Both the position numbers and the translations under genes were made by a program. From the NCBI RefSeq assembly GCF_002741055.1, contig NZ_CP016809.1, positions 806,001 to 870,000 on the forward strand: DNA of 64,000 bases. Reading direction: 5' to 3'. This stretch comes from Paenibacillus ihbetae (lineage in GTDB: Bacteria; Bacillota; Bacilli; Paenibacillales; Paenibacillaceae). Shown piece by piece: positions 1 through 9,567 of the stretch; the first letter of the stretch is position 1; the number at the start of each line of letters is the position of its first letter. A model generated the notes under the pieces. It was not told the DNA's origin. It did no database searches and was given only the letters and a program-made list of their open reading frames with translations.

Positions 1-713
1 CAAGCGCCCCGACCGGCCTTCGATCGACCGGAGCGACAAGCAGCTCCATATCGCTCGCATGGAACGCCTCAACCGACAATATCGGCGTAACCGGCTATGA
101 AGTCTACCAAGGCTCCTCCCGGGTCGCCACGGTGTCCGGATCTAATTTGAGCCATACGATCACCGGATTACAAGCAGGAGCCTCCTATACGTTTACCGTA
201 AAAGCGCTTGATGGGGCAGGCAACGTCTCGGCCGCGAGCACTCCGCTGACCGCTTCAACGAGCGATCCGGTCCCCGACACGCAGGCTCCTTCCGCCCCCG
301 TCCATCTGAGAGCAGCCGACTTGACATCGACCAGCGTCTCGCTGGAATGGAACGCGGCAACCGATAATGTCGGCGTAACCGGGTACGAAATATACCGCGG
401 TGACGCTTTGGTTACGACTGTTTCCGGCACTGCCCTCAGCTACACGGTCACCGGCCTGACGCCGGATACGGCCTATTCGTTTACCGTGAAAGCGCGTGAT
501 GCAGCCGGCAACGCCTCGGCCGCCAGCAATGCGCTGGAGGTAAAGACGCTGGACGGCTCGGCGCCGGAGATCCCTGCATGGGCTCCAAATACCTCCTATC
601 AGCAGGGTGCACTCGTATCCTATGGCGGGAAAACATACGAATGCCGCCAAGCCCATACCTCTCTTCCGGGCTGGGAGCCGGCCAATGTTCCGGCATTGTG
701 GCTCCTGAAATAA
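1..713 (+). CDS. C-terminal part of a secreted FnIII / chitin-binding glycosidase (5' end outside window)
   Basis: The reading frame is open from the window edge, so only the C-terminus is present. Two fibronectin type III repeats are visible, with the recurring motifs WNAxTDNxGVTGYEVY and YTFTVKALDAAGN. A short C-terminal module (AWAPNTSYQQGALVSYGGKT, then WEPANVPALW) has the aromatic pattern of a CBM5/12 carbohydrate-binding domain. In Bacillales this FnIII-FnIII-CBM5/12 tail is typical of extracellular chitinases and related polysaccharide hydrolases, with the catalytic domain at the N-terminus. The catalytic domain is not in the window, so the substrate is inferred (chitin most likely). 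A GTG at 132 is in frame but internal, not a start. A hairpin terminator follows about 58 bases after the stop. Confidence 0.85.
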   Translation, partial: SAPTGLRSTGATSSSISLAWNASTDNIGVTGYEVYQGSSRVATVSGSNLSHTITGLQAGASYTFTVKALDGAGNVSAASTPLTASTSDPVPDTQAPSAPVHLRAADLTSTSVSLEWNAATDNVGVTGYEIYRGDALVTTVSGTALSYTVTGLTPDTAYSFTVKARDAAGNASAASNALEVKTLDGSAPEIPAWAPNTSYQQGALVSYGGKTYECRQAHTSLPGWEPANVPALWLLK

Positions 714-770
714 GATGTGCTTAAACGGCCTGCTTGAAGGAATTCTGGCAGCGCAAAACGCATAAAACAG

Positions 771-819
771 AAGCAGCCCCACTCGCGGACCTCTCGGCTC
801 GACGCAGGCGGGGCTGCTT
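771..819 (+). terminator. Rho-independent terminator after the glycosidase gene
   Basis: Perfect 10-bp inverted repeat AAGCAGCCCC / GGGGCTGCTT (771-780 and 810-819) with a GC-rich loop. It begins about 58 bases after the stop codon at 711-713. The trailing T-tract is short (TTCATGTT), so it may be only moderately efficient. Confidence 0.7.
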
Positions 820-840
820 CATGTTATCCGTCGCGAGCAA

Positions 841-907
841 TATCCGAATAATAACATCATCCGAATAATAATATCATCTGAATAATAGCATCATCCGATG
901 ATAAGCT
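841..907. repeat. 17-bp tandem repeat, about four units
   Basis: Four diverged copies of a 17-bp unit, TCATCCGAATAATAACA, follow one another (starts near 841, 857, 874 and 891). They lie between the glycosidase terminator and the 3' end of the marR-like gene. The copies differ at one to several positions and have no spacers, so this is a minisatellite and not a CRISPR array. Confidence 0.75.
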
Positions 908-912
908 GGCAG

Positions 913-1350
913 TTATACCTCCACTAAGGCTTCCTGTGGAGACGTGCTGATCTTACCAAGCAAATATACCAGCAGCTGCTGATTATGCGAAGAGATACGA
1001 TTTAGCACCTGTGACAGATATTCATCCCGAACCCGCATGCCGCGGCTGTATTCCTCGTTTCCTTTATAGGAAATCGTAACCCACACAATGCGCCGATCAT
1101 GCTCATCACGCTCCCGCTTAATCAAGCCATTCTTCTCCATGCGATCAAGAAGCATCGTGACCGCAGCCGGACTGGTAGCCAGATACGGGATAAAATCCGA
1201 GGGCTTCATCCGCTCCTGTTCCTGAAGCACCTCCAGCACGGTCAGTTGCGCTTCGGTCAACGTAGGCGCAAGTCCAGCCTCCATATGAAGCTTGTAATCC
1301 TTGGCCAGCTTGGACCATACCTTCGCGAATTCAGCAGTATGCATGTTCAT
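913..1350 (-). CDS. MarR-family transcriptional regulator
   Basis: The 145-residue length is normal for MarR repressors. The winged-helix core is visible: LTEAQLTVLEVLQEQERMKP, then FIPYLATSPAAVTMLLDRME (recognition helix), then NGLIKRERDEHDRRIVWVTI (wing, with the conserved DxRxxxVxLT-like stretch). MarR proteins are dimeric DNA-binding regulators that often respond to small phenolic ligands or oxidants and control a neighbouring gene. The ligand and target here are unknown. Two start codons are possible, ATG at 1350 and ATG at 1344; the AAGGG sequence is better spaced for the second. No adjacent transporter gene forms an obvious operon with it. Confidence 0.9.
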   Translation of the reverse strand: MNMHTAEFAKVWSKLAKDYKLHMEAGLAPTLTEAQLTVLEVLQEQERMKPSDFIPYLATSPAAVTMLLDRMEKNGLIKRERDEHDRRIVWVTISYKGNEEYSRGMRVRDEYLSQVLNRISSHNQQLLVYLLGKISTSPQEALVEV

Positions 1351-1429
1351 CCATCCCTTCTGCTATATCTGATCGAACCTGATTCGAAATCACCCGATAT
1401 CTGCACCGCATCTCCATAGGCCGCCGTTG

Positions 1430-1576
1430 TTAAGCCGAGCTGCCAGCTCTCCATAAGTCGTTTATTAGATTAATTGTTCGCGGATCGCCTACCAATATCC
1501 TTCTTTTTTCGTTAAAAAATATAATTTCCAACAATGCGACAAAACCCACCAGCCCTAGTATGACGGCATTTTTCAA
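1430..1576 (-). CDS. Possible small membrane protein (48 residues, TTG start)
   Basis: A short frame in the 490-base gap between the marR-like gene and parC. It starts at TTG, preceded by AAGGA about nine bases upstream. The product has a hydrophobic N-terminal half (NAVILGLVGFVALLEIIFF) followed by a charged, polar tail (NEKRRILVGDP), the shape of a single-pass small membrane protein. I do not recognise a family. Support is the ribosome site plus the membrane-like pattern; the frame is short enough to be chance. Confidence 0.4.
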   Translation of the reverse strand: MKNAVILGLVGFVALLEIIFFNEKRRILVGDPRTINLINDLWRAGSSA

Positions 1577-1711
1577 TAATCACATTCCTTCGACAAGGCA
1601 AGACATATGTCAAAAAGTATAAATCCAAGCAGCAGAGGATGACTTCCGCTTTCTACTAATCTCCGAACTTACTACCAACAGTCGCTCGGTGACTCCTATT
1701 ATGAATATGAA

Positions 1712-1773
1712 AAAGCATCCCTGTTGAAGCACTTGCGCATAGAGACGCACATGTGACTCGCAAGGGATGCTTT
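1712..1773 (-). terminator. Terminator downstream of parC
   Basis: Perfect inverted repeat AAAGCATCCCT / AGGGATGCTTT at 1712-1722 and 1763-1773, about 70 bases past the parC stop codon. Read on the minus strand it is followed by a T-rich stretch (TTTCATATTCAT). It probably ends the parE-parC transcript. Confidence 0.75.
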
Positions 1774-1840
1774 AGCAGATTTAAACTTAACTGTCTAACT
1801 TAACAGCTTTACAGCTAACAACTTCATCAGCTTAGCGAAA

Positions 1841-4300
1841 CTAAACTTCTTTGTCCTGCCCGCTGTTAGGCAAATGAACCAGACTCACAATCCGTCCTTT
1901 TTTGCCGACATCGGCCAGAAGCTTGCCTATCGACTTCCGTTCAGCGATCGGTACTTTCTCGGAATGAATCGGATACGCTTGCCCGTCATCCCCGTAGGCT
2001 GTAATATCGATCGGTTCTCTGCAATAGAATGCTCCGGCGATGGCGCTGCCGTTCGGCTTCACCCGCTTGCCTTCCTTGAACTCGAAGGTCGCGATTCCTT
2101 TGCCGCCTCGGCTTTGGGCAGGATAGTCGATCAGCAGACTCCGTTTGCCGTATCCCAGATCGGTAATCGTCAAGATTTCGCCTTCATCCTCTTCCACCCA
2201 CAAGGCGGAAACCACCTCATCCCCTTCACGGAGCTGGATGCCCCGGACGCCGGCGGACACGCGGCCCATCGCGTTAACCTCTTGCTCCTTGAAGCGAATG
2301 CTCATGCCGTCTTTGGAGATGAGCACAATATCCTTCGTCCCGTCGCTCAGCACGACCTGGATGACGCTGTCATCCGCTGCTACCTTGGCCGCAGCAACCG
2401 CCCCTGATCGTTTGGTGACGTAATCCTTCAGCTCGGTTCGCTTCACCTGCCCTTTGCGGGTAACGAAGACGAGCGATTTTCCAGGCTCTTCAAAATTCGT
2501 TACCGGAATGGCGGATACGATCGTATCCTCTTTCGGAAGCTGGATGACATTGACGATCGCCGTTCCGGCATCCTTCCATTTATATTCCGGTATCTGGTGA
2601 ACCGGCAGCAGGAAATACTGCCCGCGGCTTGTGAACAGCAGCAGGTTGTCCAGCGTGTTCACTTCGAATAGACGGGTGATGTGGTCCCCTTCCTTGATCC
2701 CCGAGCTCTCAAGCTCCCCGCCGCTTCGGGTGAAGGAGAGCATGCTGGTCCGCTTAATGTATCCATCATGGGACATCGTAACGAGCACGTCCTCCGCATT
2801 GACGAGCACCTCGAGATTCACCTTGATCTCTTCCACTTCTTCCTGAATAACGGAGCGGCGGTCCACCCCGTATTTCTCGCGAATTTCGAGCAGCTCCTTG
2901 CGGATTACCCCGATCAGCTTTTTGTCGCTGGCGAGAATGCCGCGCAGGTTGTCGATTTTCTTCATGAGCTCGTCCAGCTCTTTTTGCAGCGAATGGATCT
3001 CAAGATTCGTTAGGCGGTATAATTGCAAAGTTAGAATAGAATCCGCCTGGCGCTCCGTAAAGCCGAACATCCACTGCAGGTTATTCTGTGCATCCTGACG
3101 GTTCTTGGATGCTTTGATCGCCGCAATGACTTCATCCAAAATGTTCAGCGCCTTAACCAGGCCCTCCAATACATGCGCCCGGTCCTCCGCCTTCTCCAGC
3201 TCATACTGCGTTCGGTGCGTGACGACCTCGCGCTGGTGCTCGATGTATGCCTCCAGCATCGCTTTAAGGCCCAGCTGCTGAGGGGTTTTGTTTACAATCG
3301 CAACCATATTGAAATTGTACGTAATCTGCAGATCGGTCTTCTTGAACAGATAAGCAAGAATGCCGTTCGCATCGGCGTCCTTCTTCAGCTCCACCACGAT
3401 GCGGAGCCCTTCGCGTCCGCTCTCGTCCCGCACTTCGGCAATGCCCTCGACCTTCTTCTCCAGCCGGATGTTTTCCATCGCGGTTACCAGTCTCGACTTG
3501 ACGACCTGATACGGAATCTCCGTAATGACGATCTGCTGCTTGCCGCCGCGAAGCGATTCAATCTCCGTCTTGGAGCGAAGGTATACGCGGCCTTTGCCCG
3601 TCCGGTAGGCATCCAGGATGCCATCGCCGCCCATGATGATGCCGCTCGTCGGAAAGTCCGGTCCCTTGATAAAGGTCATAATTTCCGACAGCTCGATCTC
3701 GGGCTTTTGCATGACCGCAATGCAGGCATCGATCACTTCCCGCAAGTTGTGAGGCGGAATTTCCGTCGCAAAGCCTGCCGAAATTCCGCTTGCCCCGTTG
3801 ACCAGCAGATTCGGATACCGGGACGGCAGAACGACCGGTTCCTTCGCCGTATTGTCGAAATTGTCCTTGAACAGCACGGTCCGCTTCTCGATATCGCGCA
3901 GAAGCTCCATCGCGATCGGCGAGAGACGCGCCTCGGTATAACGCATCGCTGCAGCCGGGTCATCGTCCTGGGAGCCCCAGTTGCCATGTCCGTCGACCAG
4001 TACATGCCCCATCTTCCAAGGCTGGGCCATCCGGACCATGCCCTCGTAAATGGACGAATCACCGTGAGGGTGATAATTACCCATAACGTCCCCGACGGTC
4101 TTGGCGGATTTGCGGTAGGGCTTGTCCGGCGTGTTGCCGGAGTCGTACATCGCATACAAAATGCGGCGCTGAACCGGCTTCAGGCCGTCGCGAACGTCGG
4201 GGATCGCCCGGTCCTGAATAATATATTTCGAATACCGGCCGAAGCGGTCCCCTACGACCTCTTCCAGGTATGCCGGCAAAAACTGTTCAGATAAACTCAT
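1841..4300 (-). CDS. parC: DNA topoisomerase IV subunit A
   Basis: The breakage-reunion subunit of topoisomerase IV, which decatenates daughter chromosomes as a ParC2-ParE2 complex. The 819-residue product begins with the winged-helix and tower region: [20 protein letters not shown], then the quinolone-determining segment [20 protein letters not shown], then [10 protein letters not shown] with the catalytic tyrosine. The C-terminal third carries the six-bladed wrapping repeats ([35 protein letters not shown]). The quinolone segment keeps Ser at the usual resistance position. It lies 11 bases after parE with its own AAGGTGG ribosome site, so the two are co-transcribed. ParC is preferred over GyrA because the partner is the short ParE type and the pair is not near recF/dnaN genes. 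Confidence 0.95.
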   Translation of the reverse strand: MSLSEQFLPAYLEEVVGDRFGRYSKYIIQDRAIPDVRDGLKPVQRRILYAMYDSGNTPDKPYRKSAKTVGDVMGNYHPHGDSSIYEGMVRMAQPWKMGHVLVDGHGNWGSQDDDPAAAMRYTEARLSPIAMELLRDIEKRTVLFKDNFDNTAKEPVVLPSRYPNLLVNGASGISAGFATEIPPHNLREVIDACIAVMQKPEIELSEIMTFIKGPDFPTSGIIMGGDGILDAYRTGKGRVYLRSKTEIESLRGGKQQIVITEIPYQVVKSRLVTAMENIRLEKKVEGIAEVRDESGREGLRIVVELKKDADANGILAYLFKKTDLQITYNFNMVAIVNKTPQQLGLKAMLEAYIEHQREVVTHRTQYELEKAEDRAHVLEGLVKALNILDEVIAAIKASKNRQDAQNNLQWMFGFTERQADSILTLQLYRLTNLEIHSLQKELDELMKKIDNLRGILASDKKLIGVIRKELLEIREKYGVDRRSVIQEEVEEIKVNLEVLVNAEDVLVTMSHDGYIKRTSMLSFTRSGGELESSGIKEGDHITRLFEVNTLDNLLLFTSRGQYFLLPVHQIPEYKWKDAGTAIVNVIQLPKEDTIVSAIPVTNFEEPGKSLVFVTRKGQVKRTELKDYVTKRSGAVAAAKVAADDSVIQVVLSDGTKDIVLISKDGMSIRFKEQEVNAMGRVSAGVRGIQLREGDEVVSALWVEEDEGEILTITDLGYGKRSLLIDYPAQSRGGKGIATFEFKEGKRVKPNGSAIAGAFYCREPIDITAYGDDGQAYPIHSEKVPIAERKSIGKLLADVGKKGRIVSLVHLPNSGQDKEV

Positions 4301-4311
4301 GCTTCCACCTT

Positions 4312-6291
4312 CTATTCCTCAAACTCCGCAAAATTAACGTTCTCTACGATCCAACGTTTGCGGGGATCGACCTTATCTCCCATCAGGGTTGATACGCGTC
4401 TTTCCGCCTTGGCCGCATCCTCGATCTGCACCTGAAGCAGCGTCCGCGTCTCGGGATTCATCGTCGTTTCCCACAGCTGCTCCGGATTCATCTCGCCAAG
4501 TCCCTTATAACGCTGCAGCTCGTAATTTTTGAATTCCTTCAAGTAGTTCGCAAGCTGCTCTTCGGTCCACGCATAACGGACCGTTTCCAGTTTCCCGGAT
4601 TTGCTGGCGATTTTGTACAGCGGAGGCTGTGCGATGTAGACACGGCCTTCATCGATCAGCGGCTTCATGTACCGGTAGAAGAACGTCAGCAGCAGCACCT
4701 GAATATGGGCGCCGTCCGTATCCGCGTCCGTCATGATAATGATCTTGGAATAATTGCTGTCCGCCGAGGAAAATTCATTGCCGATTCCTGAGCCGATCGC
4801 CGAAACGATAGCCCGGTACTCTTCATTCTTGAGGATGTCGGCCAGCTTTGATTTTTCCGGATTCATCGGTTTTCCTTTCAGCGGCAGGATGGCCTGAATC
4901 TTCGAATCGCGCCCCTGCTTCGCCGAACCGCCCGCCGAATCGCCTTCGACGATGAACAGCTCGGTTCTCGAGAAATCCTTCGACTGCGCCGGCGTCAGCT
5001 TGCCGCCCAGATTCGAGCTTTCGCTTCGCTTCTTGCCGCTTCGCATTTCATCCCGGGCTTTCCGCGCCGCTTCGCGCGCCTTCGAAGCCTGGATGGCCTT
5101 CCTGAGCAGCGTTTGGGCAACCTGTGGATTCTCTTCGAGGAAGATTTGCATTTTCTCGGTAACGATGCTGTCAACCGCACTGCGCGCCGAAGCGCTCCCG
5201 AGCTGGTCCTTCGTCTGTCCGACGAATTCGACCTCGGCCATCTTCACGCTGATGACCGCCATCATGCCTTCCCGCAGATCGTTGCCCTCCAGGTTCTTGT
5301 CCTTTTCCTTCAACAGATTATTCTTGCGGGCATAATCATTCATCACGCGGGTATAAGCGGTCTTGAAGCCGGTCTCATGCGTACCGCCGCCGCGCGTCGG
5401 AATCGAGTTGACGAACGAGGCCAGCGTCTCCGTATAACCTGCGTTATATTGAAGCGCAATTTCCACCTCAATATCGTCCTTCTCGGCAAAGAAATGGATG
5501 ACGTCATGCAGTACATCCTTGCCCTCGTTCAGGAACTGTACGAACTGGCTTGCTCCGCCTTCGTAGAAAAACTCGTCGTTGTTCCCGCTGCGCTCATCCT
5601 TCAAGACGATGCGAAGACCCGAGTTCAGGAACGCAATCTCCTGCAGCCGCTCCGCCAGCGTGTCGTAATTCAATTGGATGCCGGAGGAGAACACGCGCGC
5701 ATCCGGCTTGAACGTAACTTTCGTTCCGGTCTTCGACGTGTTGCCCAGCACCTCGAGTCCGGTAACCGGCTCCCCGACATGCTCTTTCCCTTTCTTGTCC
5801 TGCCAATATTCGAAACGCTGGCGGTGGATCTTGCCCTCCCGGTAAATCTCCACTTCCAGCCACTCGGATAATGCGTTCGTTACCGACGCGCCAACCCCGT
5901 GCAAGCCGCCGGATTTCTTGTATCCGGAGCCGCCGAACTTGCCGCCCGCATGCAGGATCGTAAATACGACCTGCGGCGTCGGAATGCCGGTCTTATGCAT
6001 GCCGGTCGGAATGCCCCGTCCGTTATCATACACGGTAACGGACCCGTCTTTATGCAAGGTAAGTTCAATTCTCGAGCAGTACTTGGCCAAATGCTCGTCG
6101 ACAGCGTTATCCACAATTTCCCACACTAGATGATGCAAGCCCGACGAGCTTGTGCTCCCTATGTACATGCCTGGCCGTTTGCGTACCGCAACAAGGCCTT
6201 CGAGCACTTGAATGTCGTCAGCATCGTATCCTGAACGGCTTCCTCCGCCATTCGGTGATGACTCTGCAAACAAATCGATCTGTTCGACCAT
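4312..6291 (-). CDS. parE: DNA topoisomerase IV subunit B
   Basis: The ATPase subunit of topoisomerase IV. The GHKL ATP-binding site is visible: [17 protein letters not shown] (Asn/Glu box), [16 protein letters not shown] and [20 protein letters not shown]. The TOPRIM domain follows with [17 protein letters not shown], and the metal-binding DADTDGAHI. The C-terminus has [20 protein letters not shown]. At 659 residues it matches ParE of Firmicutes. The start is the ATG at 6291, which sits 7 bases after GGAGG; an overlapping ATG four bases upstream is out of frame. It is the first gene of the parE-parC operon. Confidence 0.95.
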   Translation of the reverse strand: MVEQIDLFAESSPNGGGSRSGYDADDIQVLEGLVAVRKRPGMYIGSTSSSGLHHLVWEIVDNAVDEHLAKYCSRIELTLHKDGSVTVYDNGRGIPTGMHKTGIPTPQVVFTILHAGGKFGGSGYKKSGGLHGVGASVTNALSEWLEVEIYREGKIHRQRFEYWQDKKGKEHVGEPVTGLEVLGNTSKTGTKVTFKPDARVFSSGIQLNYDTLAERLQEIAFLNSGLRIVLKDERSGNNDEFFYEGGASQFVQFLNEGKDVLHDVIHFFAEKDDIEVEIALQYNAGYTETLASFVNSIPTRGGGTHETGFKTAYTRVMNDYARKNNLLKEKDKNLEGNDLREGMMAVISVKMAEVEFVGQTKDQLGSASARSAVDSIVTEKMQIFLEENPQVAQTLLRKAIQASKAREAARKARDEMRSGKKRSESSNLGGKLTPAQSKDFSRTELFIVEGDSAGGSAKQGRDSKIQAILPLKGKPMNPEKSKLADILKNEEYRAIVSAIGSGIGNEFSSADSNYSKIIIMTDADTDGAHIQVLLLTFFYRYMKPLIDEGRVYIAQPPLYKIASKSGKLETVRYAWTEEQLANYLKEFKNYELQRYKGLGEMNPEQLWETTMNPETRTLLQVQIEDAAKAERRVSTLMGDKVDPRKRWIVENVNFAEFEE

Positions 6292-6337
6292 TCATGCTCC
6301 TCCTTCAAATTTTCGCGTATCATGTTCAGTTCTATTC

Positions 6338-6346
6338 ATTGTACCA
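6338..6346 (-). promoter_or_regulatory. Candidate extended -10 promoter for parE
   Basis: On the minus strand TGGTACAAT fits an extended -10 element (TGn followed by TACAAT), about 50 bases upstream of the parE start. No convincing -35 hexamer is seen 17 bases further up, which is tolerated in extended -10 promoters. Sequence match only. Confidence 0.35.
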
Positions 6347-6523
6347 TTCGTTTACACACGAGTTTTAAATACTTTGCAAAATTGAATCCGGGCGCTCCAG
6401 TGTACAGCATTTAGACGAACCAAACCAAGTTTCGCCCCGATATGCTGATCTGAAGCTCGTTCTTTGGATATTTGCAATAACCTCCGGTAAAAATGCAAAC
6501 AAATGTTTCATGCTTTGTCCATT

Positions 6524-7513
6524 TTAATTCAAGATATCCCTTCTCGTAAAGACACTGAATGAAACGATCACCGCGCAGACTGCCCAGACGGCCAATACGG
6601 CGAGTGAGAAATTCAGCGACATCCCTTCGATCGGCGGCAAATTTCCTGCTAGATAGTCCGTCAGGTTCAGATTGACCATAAACAAATATTTGGCGCTGCT
6701 CCACGCAGAGGCCATATTGGTCAGTATATTTCCAGCGATCAAGGCTGCCATCATGATGACGATGCTTGCCGCCGTGCTCCGGACTAGCACCGAAACCATA
6801 AATGCCAGCATGGCCACGCAAATGCCGACAAACCATACCAGGCCGCCTTGCATCAGCAAATACATCCACTGCGGCACCGCATGCACCCCGGACATATCCA
6901 CTTCCGAGCCGACAATCCGAAAGCCCGTAAATACCGGGATGTCAAAGCCTTTATATCCGAAAGCCAGTCCCGAAATGAGATAGGCGATAATAAACGTTGA
7001 TACATTGATCAACGATACGAACATCAGCAGGGCGATCAGCTTGCTCAGAAGCACCTTCCACCGTTTTACCGGACGCGTAAGCAGCATTTTGATCGTTCCC
7101 GACGTGCGTTCACCGGATACGATATCCGAGGCGATTGCCATAATTAAGAGCGGAATGAATAATGATATCGCATTATTCAGGAACTCCCGGGTAAAGGTAA
7201 CCCCGTTTGGATGATTAGGATTCACATCATGCTCCAAATAATACTGCATTTGCTGAATGAAAATTTGGCGGTATCTCTTCCATTCATCCGGTACCCGGTC
7301 GCTGCTGAGCGAGTTTTCATTATCCGTGATCCGCTGCTGAAGCTCCAGGCGCCAATCGCTGTTAAACTTCTCCTGGCTCCGTTCCGCCGCTTTCATCTGT
7401 GCATAGGTAAACATCGGTACCAGAACGAGCAGGACAAGGAGCACGACGTAAAAACGCTTCCTTTTCAAAATTTTCAAACATTCGTTTTGTATCAGCGGGA
7501 CCAAGTTACTCAA
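6524..7513 (-). CDS. ABC-2 type transporter permease
   Basis: A 329-residue integral membrane protein. It starts with a cytoplasmic stretch (LIQNECLKILKRKRFYVVLL) leading into the first membrane segment. A long extracytoplasmic loop follows, and then five more hydrophobic segments including LFIPLLIMAIASDIVSGERT, whose SGERTSGTIKMLLTRPV tail is the conserved signature of ABC-2 permeases. The start is TTG at 7513, preceded by a strong GGAGGGGGAG. That site lies inside the end of the upstream ATPase gene, giving an 8-base overlap and translational coupling. The pair exports an unknown substrate (antibiotic, peptide or lipid); nothing nearby identifies it. Confidence 0.88.
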   Translation of the reverse strand: MSNLVPLIQNECLKILKRKRFYVVLLVLLVLVPMFTYAQMKAAERSQEKFNSDWRLELQQRITDNENSLSSDRVPDEWKRYRQIFIQQMQYYLEHDVNPNHPNGVTFTREFLNNAISLFIPLLIMAIASDIVSGERTSGTIKMLLTRPVKRWKVLLSKLIALLMFVSLINVSTFIIAYLISGLAFGYKGFDIPVFTGFRIVGSEVDMSGVHAVPQWMYLLMQGGLVWFVGICVAMLAFMVSVLVRSTAASIVIMMAALIAGNILTNMASAWSSAKYLFMVNLNLTDYLAGNLPPIEGMSLNFSLAVLAVWAVCAVIVSFSVFTRRDILN

Positions 7514-8474
7514 GGCTCTCCCCCTCCGTCATTTGGAGAAACAGCTGCTCCAGCGTAGGATTCATCCGGTGGACTTCCCGAACCTCCACTCCGGCGGCTA
7601 CCAGACGCTCGACGGCGCGGAAGGTATGCTCGGGAGATATCCGCGTTACGATCGCCTCGGCCGACATTCCGGCCAGCAGGCTATCATCAAGCACCGATTC
7701 GGGCTCATCCACAATGACGCAGTATTCAAGCCCCGCCAATATTCGCTTCCCTTGCGCCGCCGGTTTCAGCTCCCAGACGACATAATCGTTGCTCTCGGAG
7801 ATCAGTGCATCCACTTCGCCGACGGCGAGCACACGCCCTCCGCTTATGATGGCAACCCGGTCGCACAGCAGCTGAATCTCGCTCAGCAGGTGGCTTGAAA
7901 CGAATACCGCCAGGCCTTCCTCTGCCAGCTGCTGAATGAAATGGCGCATCTCCTTGATGCCTTTCGGATCCAGCCCGTTGGTCGGCTCGTCCAGTATAAG
8001 CAGCTTCGGTCTTCCCAAAAGCGCCTGTGCGATTCCAAGCCGCTGCCTCATGCCTAGTGAATACGTGCTGACCTTGTCATGGATTCTCCGCTCCAACCGG
8101 ACAATATTCACCACTTCGGCGATCCGGTCGCGGTCGATTCCGGGCTGCATGCGTGCAAAATGCTCAAGATTCTCCCAGCCGGTCAGAAAAGAGTACATCT
8201 CGGGATTCTCGACGATCGAACCGATGTGTCGCAGCGCCTGCTCCTGCTGGCGGTTGACATCATAGCCGCACACCTTGATCGTTCCCGAGGTCGGCTTGAT
8301 CAGATCGACAAGCATCCGGATCGTTGTCGTCTTCCCCGCACCGTTCGGGCCAAGAAAACCGAAAATTTCCCCTTTGCGAACGTCGAAGGTCACGTCATGT
8401 ATAATCCATTTTCGTCCGATTTTCTTCGTCACATTCTTTACCGATAACACGATTTCCGAGAAATGGTCATTCAA
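7506..8474 (-). CDS. ABC transporter ATP-binding protein
   Basis: Nucleotide-binding subunit of an ABC-2 exporter, with Walker A GFLGPNGAGKTTTIRMLVDL, signature YSLGMRQRLGIAQALLGRPK and Walker B LLILDEPTNGLDPKGIKEMR, followed by the H-loop FVSSHLLSEI. The C-terminal 80 residues resemble the accessory domain of BcrA/CcmA-type ATPases. The frame stays open to a TTG at 8501, but that codon has no ribosome site. I chose the TTG at 8474, which follows GGAG by about 10 bases and gives 322 residues. It overlaps the permease gene by 8 bases. Confidence 0.9.
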   Translation of the reverse strand: MNDHFSEIVLSVKNVTKKIGRKWIIHDVTFDVRKGEIFGFLGPNGAGKTTTIRMLVDLIKPTSGTIKVCGYDVNRQQEQALRHIGSIVENPEMYSFLTGWENLEHFARMQPGIDRDRIAEVVNIVRLERRIHDKVSTYSLGMRQRLGIAQALLGRPKLLILDEPTNGLDPKGIKEMRHFIQQLAEEGLAVFVSSHLLSEIQLLCDRVAIISGGRVLAVGEVDALISESNDYVVWELKPAAQGKRILAGLEYCVIVDEPESVLDDSLLAGMSAEAIVTRISPEHTFRAVERLVAAGVEVREVHRMNPTLEQLFLQMTEGESLE

Positions 8475-8522
8475 TCGGCCACAACTCCTTCTATGAATCA
8501 ATGGGTTCCCTATATCCCCGTT

Positions 8523-9419
8523 TTACTTCAAGCCCTGTACGATTCGGTCCGCAATGGCCTGATAGCCCGCACCATTCGGATGGAAATGGTCGGAAGACAA
8601 ATAGGCATCCAGCTTGTGCTGAAACAGATCAAACGTGGGGACCAGCGTCATATTCGGGTCCTGATTCACAATTTCCATCACGCTATGGTTCCACGTCGAT
8701 ACGACGATATTCCCCGGGATCTGCAGCTCCTTCAGATCAGCGAACGGGTGGTACAGCCCGACATAAATGATGCGGGCATCCGGATTAATGGCCCGCAGCT
8801 TCTGCAGAATCGACTGCAGGCGTTCGGAGGCCTCAGGCAGCGAAGCCATCAGCTTCACCGGGTCGACCTCGAGCGCATCCGGGTCGGTCTCTTCGCTCAA
8901 CAGCCCGCTGTTCTGAAACAGGTCGTTGCCGCCGATCGACAGCATAATTACGTTAGCCCGCTGCAGGGCGTAACGGATGCCTTTGTCGTCGAGCTTAGGC
9001 AGAAGCGCCTCGGTCGTCATCCCGTTGATCGCCAGGTTGGCTAGCAGCTTGGCCGACCGCCCATCACCGCTCAGCTGTTCAATGCTCCGCCGGACAAACC
9101 CGCTCCCCGTGTTGTCGCCGGTCCCCTTGGCAAGGGAATCACCGATCGCCGTCACGTTCAGGTGATCCGGCAGCGGCTGTGCAATCGCTGCGTCTTCGCC
9201 CTGGCCAGTCTGATCCTCCCGGTCCGCGCCGACCTCTTCCCCCGGTACGGCACCAGGCGCCGAAGGCGATGCTGATCCCGCATCGCTCCCTGCGGCAAGA
9301 GGCTCTCCCTGGGGATAGTTGATATCATTCCATGCATATATAAAGCCAATGACGAGCACAATGGTTGCCAAAGCCGAGGCGCAAGCGGTAATCCTCCAAA
9401 TCCATGACGATGTTCTCAT
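8523..9419 (-). CDS. SGNH/GDSL-family lipase or esterase, membrane-anchored
   Basis: A 298-residue protein with an N-terminal hydrophobic anchor (ACASALATIVLVIGFIYAW) and a Pro/Glu/Asp-rich linker of about 50 residues, then an SGNH hydrolase domain outside the membrane. The four blocks are visible: VTAIGDSLAKGTG (nucleophile Ser), the Gly region NLAINGMTTE, MLSIGGNDLF (Asn) and the C-terminal SSDHFHPNGAGYQAIADRI (Asp and His). The family hydrolyses esters of lipids or cell-wall acyl groups; the substrate here is unknown. The start is the ATG at 9419 with GGGGGAGTGTC upstream, not the longer open frame. It is similar in layout to YpmR of Bacillus. The gene lies about 50 bases from the ABC ATPase gene without an intervening terminator. 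Confidence 0.85.
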   Translation of the reverse strand: MRTSSWIWRITACASALATIVLVIGFIYAWNDINYPQGEPLAAGSDAGSASPSAPGAVPGEEVGADREDQTGQGEDAAIAQPLPDHLNVTAIGDSLAKGTGDNTGSGFVRRSIEQLSGDGRSAKLLANLAINGMTTEALLPKLDDKGIRYALQRANVIMLSIGGNDLFQNSGLLSEETDPDALEVDPVKLMASLPEASERLQSILQKLRAINPDARIIYVGLYHPFADLKELQIPGNIVVSTWNHSVMEIVNQDPNMTLVPTFDLFQHKLDAYLSSDHFHPNGAGYQAIADRIVQGLK

Positions 9420-9492
9420 GACACTCCCCCCCGCAAAAATCCTCATGTACTCTACCATAAAACTTCTTTCAAAAATTTGCAAATCATGAAGC

Positions 9493-9545
9493 CAAAAAAA
9501 GACCACCCTGACGCGCAAGAGCAGGCTCTCGCGATCAGGACAGTC
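9493..9545 (-). terminator. Terminator after the CAP-domain gene
   Basis: On the minus strand a long imperfect hairpin (GACTGTCCTGATCGCGAGAG pairing with CTCTTGCGCGTCAGGGTGGTC) is followed by seven T residues (complement of 9494-9500). It starts about 20 bases after the stop of the gene at 9568. Confidence 0.85.
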
Positions 9546-9567
9546 CCTGTCGATGTTCCATTCCATA

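Noticed and set aside
841..907. CRISPR array
   Set aside because: Units are contiguous with no spacers, vary in sequence, and no cas gene is near.
3173..4294. A 373-codon plus-strand frame opposite parC
   Set aside because: Antisense to parC, whose catalytic motifs are all present; no ribosome site at the frame's start.
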